From NCBI GenBank assembly GCA_905214605.1, contig CAJMMY010000076.1, positions 1 to 5,882 of the forward strand: a DNA stretch of 5,882 nt, given 5' to 3'. The translations under genes were made by a program, and so were the position numbers. Positions 4,123 through 5,882 of this stretch are shown here, in pieces. The notes under the pieces are model-generated. The model had not been told where the DNA came from. It saw only the letters and a program-made list of their open reading frames with translations, and ran no database searches. Numbering within the stretch: position 1 is the first letter of the stretch; each line of letters begins with the position of its first letter. Source of the stretch: an uncultured bacterium (GTDB taxonomy: Bacteria > Bacillota_A > Clostridia > Oscillospirales > Oscillospiraceae).

Positions 4123-5646
4123 TTATCTGCTCAGGGTAACGGTGCCGGTGGCGCCGTCCCAACCGACGGTGACGTTGGCGGCATTTGCGGCTTGCCGCAG
4201 ATTCACATACCAGACGCCGTTCATCTGAAATGCGGTGATTTGCGTTTCCGTGTTCTCCGCTCCGGGGGCGGTGAGGGTGGTGACAATCACCCGGGGTCCG
4301 ACCATGGAAACACCGGTCTTCGGGGAAACCTCGGTTTCTTCCGTTTGGTCGGAAGTTTCGTCTGTGGTGGGCAGCGCGGGTGCCGACGGAGTTTCTTCTG
4401 GGGTTCCCTCTGTTTTTTCATCGGGCAGCTGCACGTTCAAAGTGGGATACAGCGTTTGCAGCGCGTCCAACGGCACATAGGTGCTGCTGTCCAGACTTTT
4501 GCAGGTCCAATCCAGCGTGCTGCCGTTTTGGGTGATGACCGCGGCGGAATCAGCGGGCGTCCGCACGCCCAGAAACAGTGCGCTCAAAGCATTGACCAAG
4601 TCGGCGCGAATGGTGTAATCACCAGTCTGCGCCAAGTCGCCGGGAGTGAATTTGAAGGTCTGCTCCGGCAGACCCAGATACTTCAGCGTCCGGGAAATGA
4701 ATGCCTGCGCCTCGGCGGCATTGATATATCGGTCGGGAATGGCCTCGTTTTGATTCGTTCCCGCCAGAACCCCGATGGAGCGGGCGGTCATCAGCGTGTC
4801 ATGGTTGGGGTGCGTTTCCGGCACGTCGGAAAATTCCTGGGTGTCCGGCTCCCGGCCCTCCAAGCCGTAAAGTTTCATCAGCGCGGCCAAAAAATCGCTG
4901 CGGGACATGCCCTGCCGGGGAGACGCGGTGTGGCTGCTGGTGCCGGAGACAATGCCCAAACGGTTCATCGTTTCAAACTGCACCTTTTGCCATGCGTAGG
5001 CACCCAAATCCACAAAGCCCTGCAGCTGCAAGGGAGTGCGGTCACCGTAATCCGGTGCGCCGTAGCCCAGAATACCCTTGTAGTCTAAGGTGTGGTTGTT
5101 GACGGTCACATAGTCCGGCGGGTCCAAATCTTCGTCTCGCTCCATAGGCGGCTGGTCCAACCGGCAGGTGAGGGAGTTGCCCTCGATGGTGAACACATGG
5201 CCGTTTTCCGCGTAAAGCACAATACCCACGTGGACGGCTGTGGTGTTTCCTACGGGATAAGCCTCCGAGTCATAGTAGAAGATGATGTCGCCCTGCTGGG
5301 GGATATACGTGCCGCCCCGGGATTGACTGTCATAAAACCGTCCGGCATTCTGAAATGCCTTGACCATATAGGGGCAGTAGGCGCCTTTCGGCACCAGATA
5401 GGTGGGTACACCGCCTTGATTGGCGCACCAGGACACAAACATGGCGCACCAGTAACTGTTGGAAAAGCCGTACCATTTTCCGTATTTGGAGTATTCGTTG
5501 GCGCCCTCCACGTAGCCGATTTCCGGCAGCGCAGCCTGCACAATGGCGCCGGAGGAAACGGCGTTTTTGGCGCTGACGCTAGGGGCAAGGGTGAAAATTA
5601 AAATTGCGGCCAGCAGACCTGCCGACCATTGACGAAAGGATTTCAT
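4123..5646 (-). CDS. Secreted CHAP-domain wall hydrolase with SLH-like repeats and C-terminal CuAO-N-like domain
   Basis: This 507-aa exported protein has a signal peptide at 1-26 (MKSFRQ, hydrophobic core, SVSA then KN). Residues about 35-165 look like a CHAP amidase/endopeptidase domain: SYWCAMFVSWC at 64-74 with likely nucleophile Cys67, AVHVGIV at 137-143 with His139, and FTIEGNS at 152-158 giving the acidic or Asn third residue. Such domains cleave peptidoglycan peptide or amide bonds. Residues about 211-262 and 272-325 match SLH repeats (LGIVSGT, MSRSDFLAALMKLYG; FSDVPETHP, IGVLAGT), with a partial third to about 360, suggesting non-covalent wall attachment. An acidic Glu/Thr/Pro linker (408-444) leads to a C-terminal copper-amine-oxidase-N-like piece (470-507, GVWYVNLRQAANAANVTVGW). 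The ATG at 5646 is chosen for the signal peptide, though its ribosome site (GTGGGA) is weak; upstream in-frame ATGs at 5673 and 5733 would precede it with non-signal residues. Confidence 0.88.
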   Translation of the reverse strand: MKSFRQWSAGLLAAILIFTLAPSVSAKNAVSSGAIVQAALPEIGYVEGANEYSKYGKWYGFSNSYWCAMFVSWCANQGGVPTYLVPKGAYCPYMVKAFQNAGRFYDSQSRGGTYIPQQGDIIFYYDSEAYPVGNTTAVHVGIVLYAENGHVFTIEGNSLTCRLDQPPMERDEDLDPPDYVTVNNHTLDYKGILGYGAPDYGDRTPLQLQGFVDLGAYAWQKVQFETMNRLGIVSGTSSHTASPRQGMSRSDFLAALMKLYGLEGREPDTQEFSDVPETHPNHDTLMTARSIGVLAGTNQNEAIPDRYINAAEAQAFISRTLKYLGLPEQTFKFTPGDLAQTGDYTIRADLVNALSALFLGVRTPADSAAVITQNGSTLDWTCKSLDSSTYVPLDALQTLYPTLNVQLPDEKTEGTPEETPSAPALPTTDETSDQTEETEVSPKTGVSMVGPRVIVTTLTAPGAENTETQITAFQMNGVWYVNLRQAANAANVTVGWDGATGTVTLSR

Positions 5647-5797
5647 GCGCAAGATCCCACTTTCATTGTTCATAATTTGTTCACAGCATAACATATTTTG
5701 TTGAAAATGGGGAGAGCTTGTCATGAAATGCAAAAAAATCGCATTGAAACGCGGAGTGATGATTTACTTTTGTTCCCCTCGGAGAGCAAGAGGGTTA
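5647..5797. other. Upstream region of the CHAP gene
   Basis: I see no gene here. It carries the probable minus-strand promoter and a short leader. The frame of the CHAP gene is open to an ATG at 5733, but those extra residues (including paired Cys and no ribosome site) are not signal-like. A run of seven A's (5732-5738) on the plus strand is a T-run on the minus strand upstream of the promoter, which could act as an UP-like element; this is weak inference. Confidence 0.45.
5695..5724 (-). promoter_or_regulatory. Candidate promoter of the CHAP gene
   Basis: On the minus strand ATGACA (5724-5719, 5 of 6 to TTGACA) is followed by 18 nt and CAAAAT (5700-5695, 4 of 6 to TATAAT). Transcription would start near 5688, leaving a leader of about 42 nt before the ATG at 5646, which supports that start over the longer frame. 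The nearby TATGTT and TATGCT lack a -35 at proper distance. Confidence 0.35.
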
Positions 5798-5823
5798 TCA
5801 AGGGGGAACTGGGTCCCCCTTGA
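5798..5823. repeat. 10-bp GC-rich hairpin abutting the three-way junction
   Basis: TCAAGGGGGA (5798-5807) and TCCCCCTTGA (5814-5823) are exact reverse complements around a 6-nt loop ACTGGG. No U-run follows in either direction, so it is not a standard terminator. It ends directly where the three-way junction segment begins (5824), so the two may be one element. Confidence 0.65.
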
Positions 5824-5882
5824 AAGTCGCACTCGCTCGCTTGCGGGCGAATCGGTCATTCCCGCAGGAATGACTGCGACTT
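5824..5882. repeat. 59-nt segment folding as a three-way junction; possible dispersed repeat or structured RNA
   Basis: The outer stem is AAGTCGCA (5824-5831) with TGCGACTT (5875-5882), 8 bp. Inside lie two hairpins: TCGCTCG (5833-5839) with CGGGCGA (5844-5850), 7 bp with one T-G wobble and loop CTTG, and GTCATTCC (5855-5862) with GGAATGAC (5867-5874), 8 bp perfect with loop CGCA. Hairpin two stacks directly on the outer stem; one base and four bases join the other helices. About 46 of 59 bases are paired. It may extend past the window, since A5823 could pair with the next base. It carries no ORF. Most likely it is a REP/MITE-like intergenic repeat or a small structured RNA; I know no matching family. 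Confidence 0.55.

Noticed and set aside
4300..4320. SPKTG in the CHAP protein (residues 441-445) as a sortase signal
   Set aside because: It is SPKTG, not LPXTG, and lies over 60 residues from the C-terminus without the following membrane helix and basic tail.
4117..5088. A 323-codon plus-strand frame, and another at 5092-5601, opposite the CHAP gene
   Set aside because: Both are antisense to a protein with a signal peptide and recognisable domains; the translations are low-complexity Gly/Arg/Val/His-rich and lack ribosome sites.
4041..5673. Thirteen-base inverted match ATGAACAATGAAA at 4041-4053 (+) and 5661-5673 (-), bracketing the CHAP gene
   Set aside because: A 13-mer match somewhere in 5.9 kb on two strands is expected by chance about once in two windows, and there is no target duplication or transposase. 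Not good evidence of an element end.

Overview
The window looks like chromosomal DNA from a Gram-positive, probably gut-type Firmicute of the class Clostridia (Oscillospiraceae-like is my best guess). The evidence is moderately high G+C, strong AGGAGG-type ribosome binding sites, compact intrinsic terminators shared by convergent genes, a lipobox lipoprotein, and a secreted protein combining a CHAP peptidoglycan-hydrolase domain with SLH-like repeats. The taxonomic call is inference; no rRNA or marker gene is present. There is no tRNA, rRNA, CRISPR array, transposase or phage gene.

Layout, left to right. Positions 1-116 are non-coding and hold a GC-rich perfect palindrome (27-48) and a hairpin that would cover the ribosome binding site of the next gene. 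At 117-1522 (+) lies a two-gene unit: a GtrA-family membrane protein overlapped by 7 nt by a GT2 polyprenyl-phosphate glycosyltransferase of the GtrB/DPM1 type. Together they probably make and flip a lipid-linked sugar for cell-surface decoration. A 14-bp bidirectional terminator (1528-1563) separates them from a convergent pair on the minus strand: a nitroreductase (3030 to 2509) followed 3 nt later by a membrane-anchored alpha/beta hydrolase (GTG start, 2505 to 1567), driven by an extended -10 promoter near 3090-3098.

Positions 3100-3333 form an AT-rich divergent intergenic region with a good sigma-A promoter, a leader hairpin and a strong ribosome binding site for a lone 236-aa lipoprotein (3334-4044, +). 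This gene is clearly lower in G+C than its neighbours and is followed by a 12-codon ATGA-overlapping reading frame. A second bidirectional terminator (4087-4116) separates it from a convergent, exported 507-aa protein on the minus strand (5646 to 4123) with a signal peptide, a CHAP domain, SLH-like repeats, an acidic Thr/Pro/Glu linker and a C-terminal copper-amine-oxidase-N-like domain.

The right end (5798-5882) is non-coding but almost fully base-paired: a 10-bp hairpin abuts a 59-nt segment that folds as a three-way junction ending at the window edge. This is the most unusual structure in the window. Overall the protein genes are mostly cell-envelope functions (lipid-linked sugar, lipoprotein, wall hydrolase) plus a redox/hydrolase pair. 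I see no convincing multi-gene novel system; the structured edge repeats and the low-G+C lipoprotein cassette are the parts that deserve a second look.
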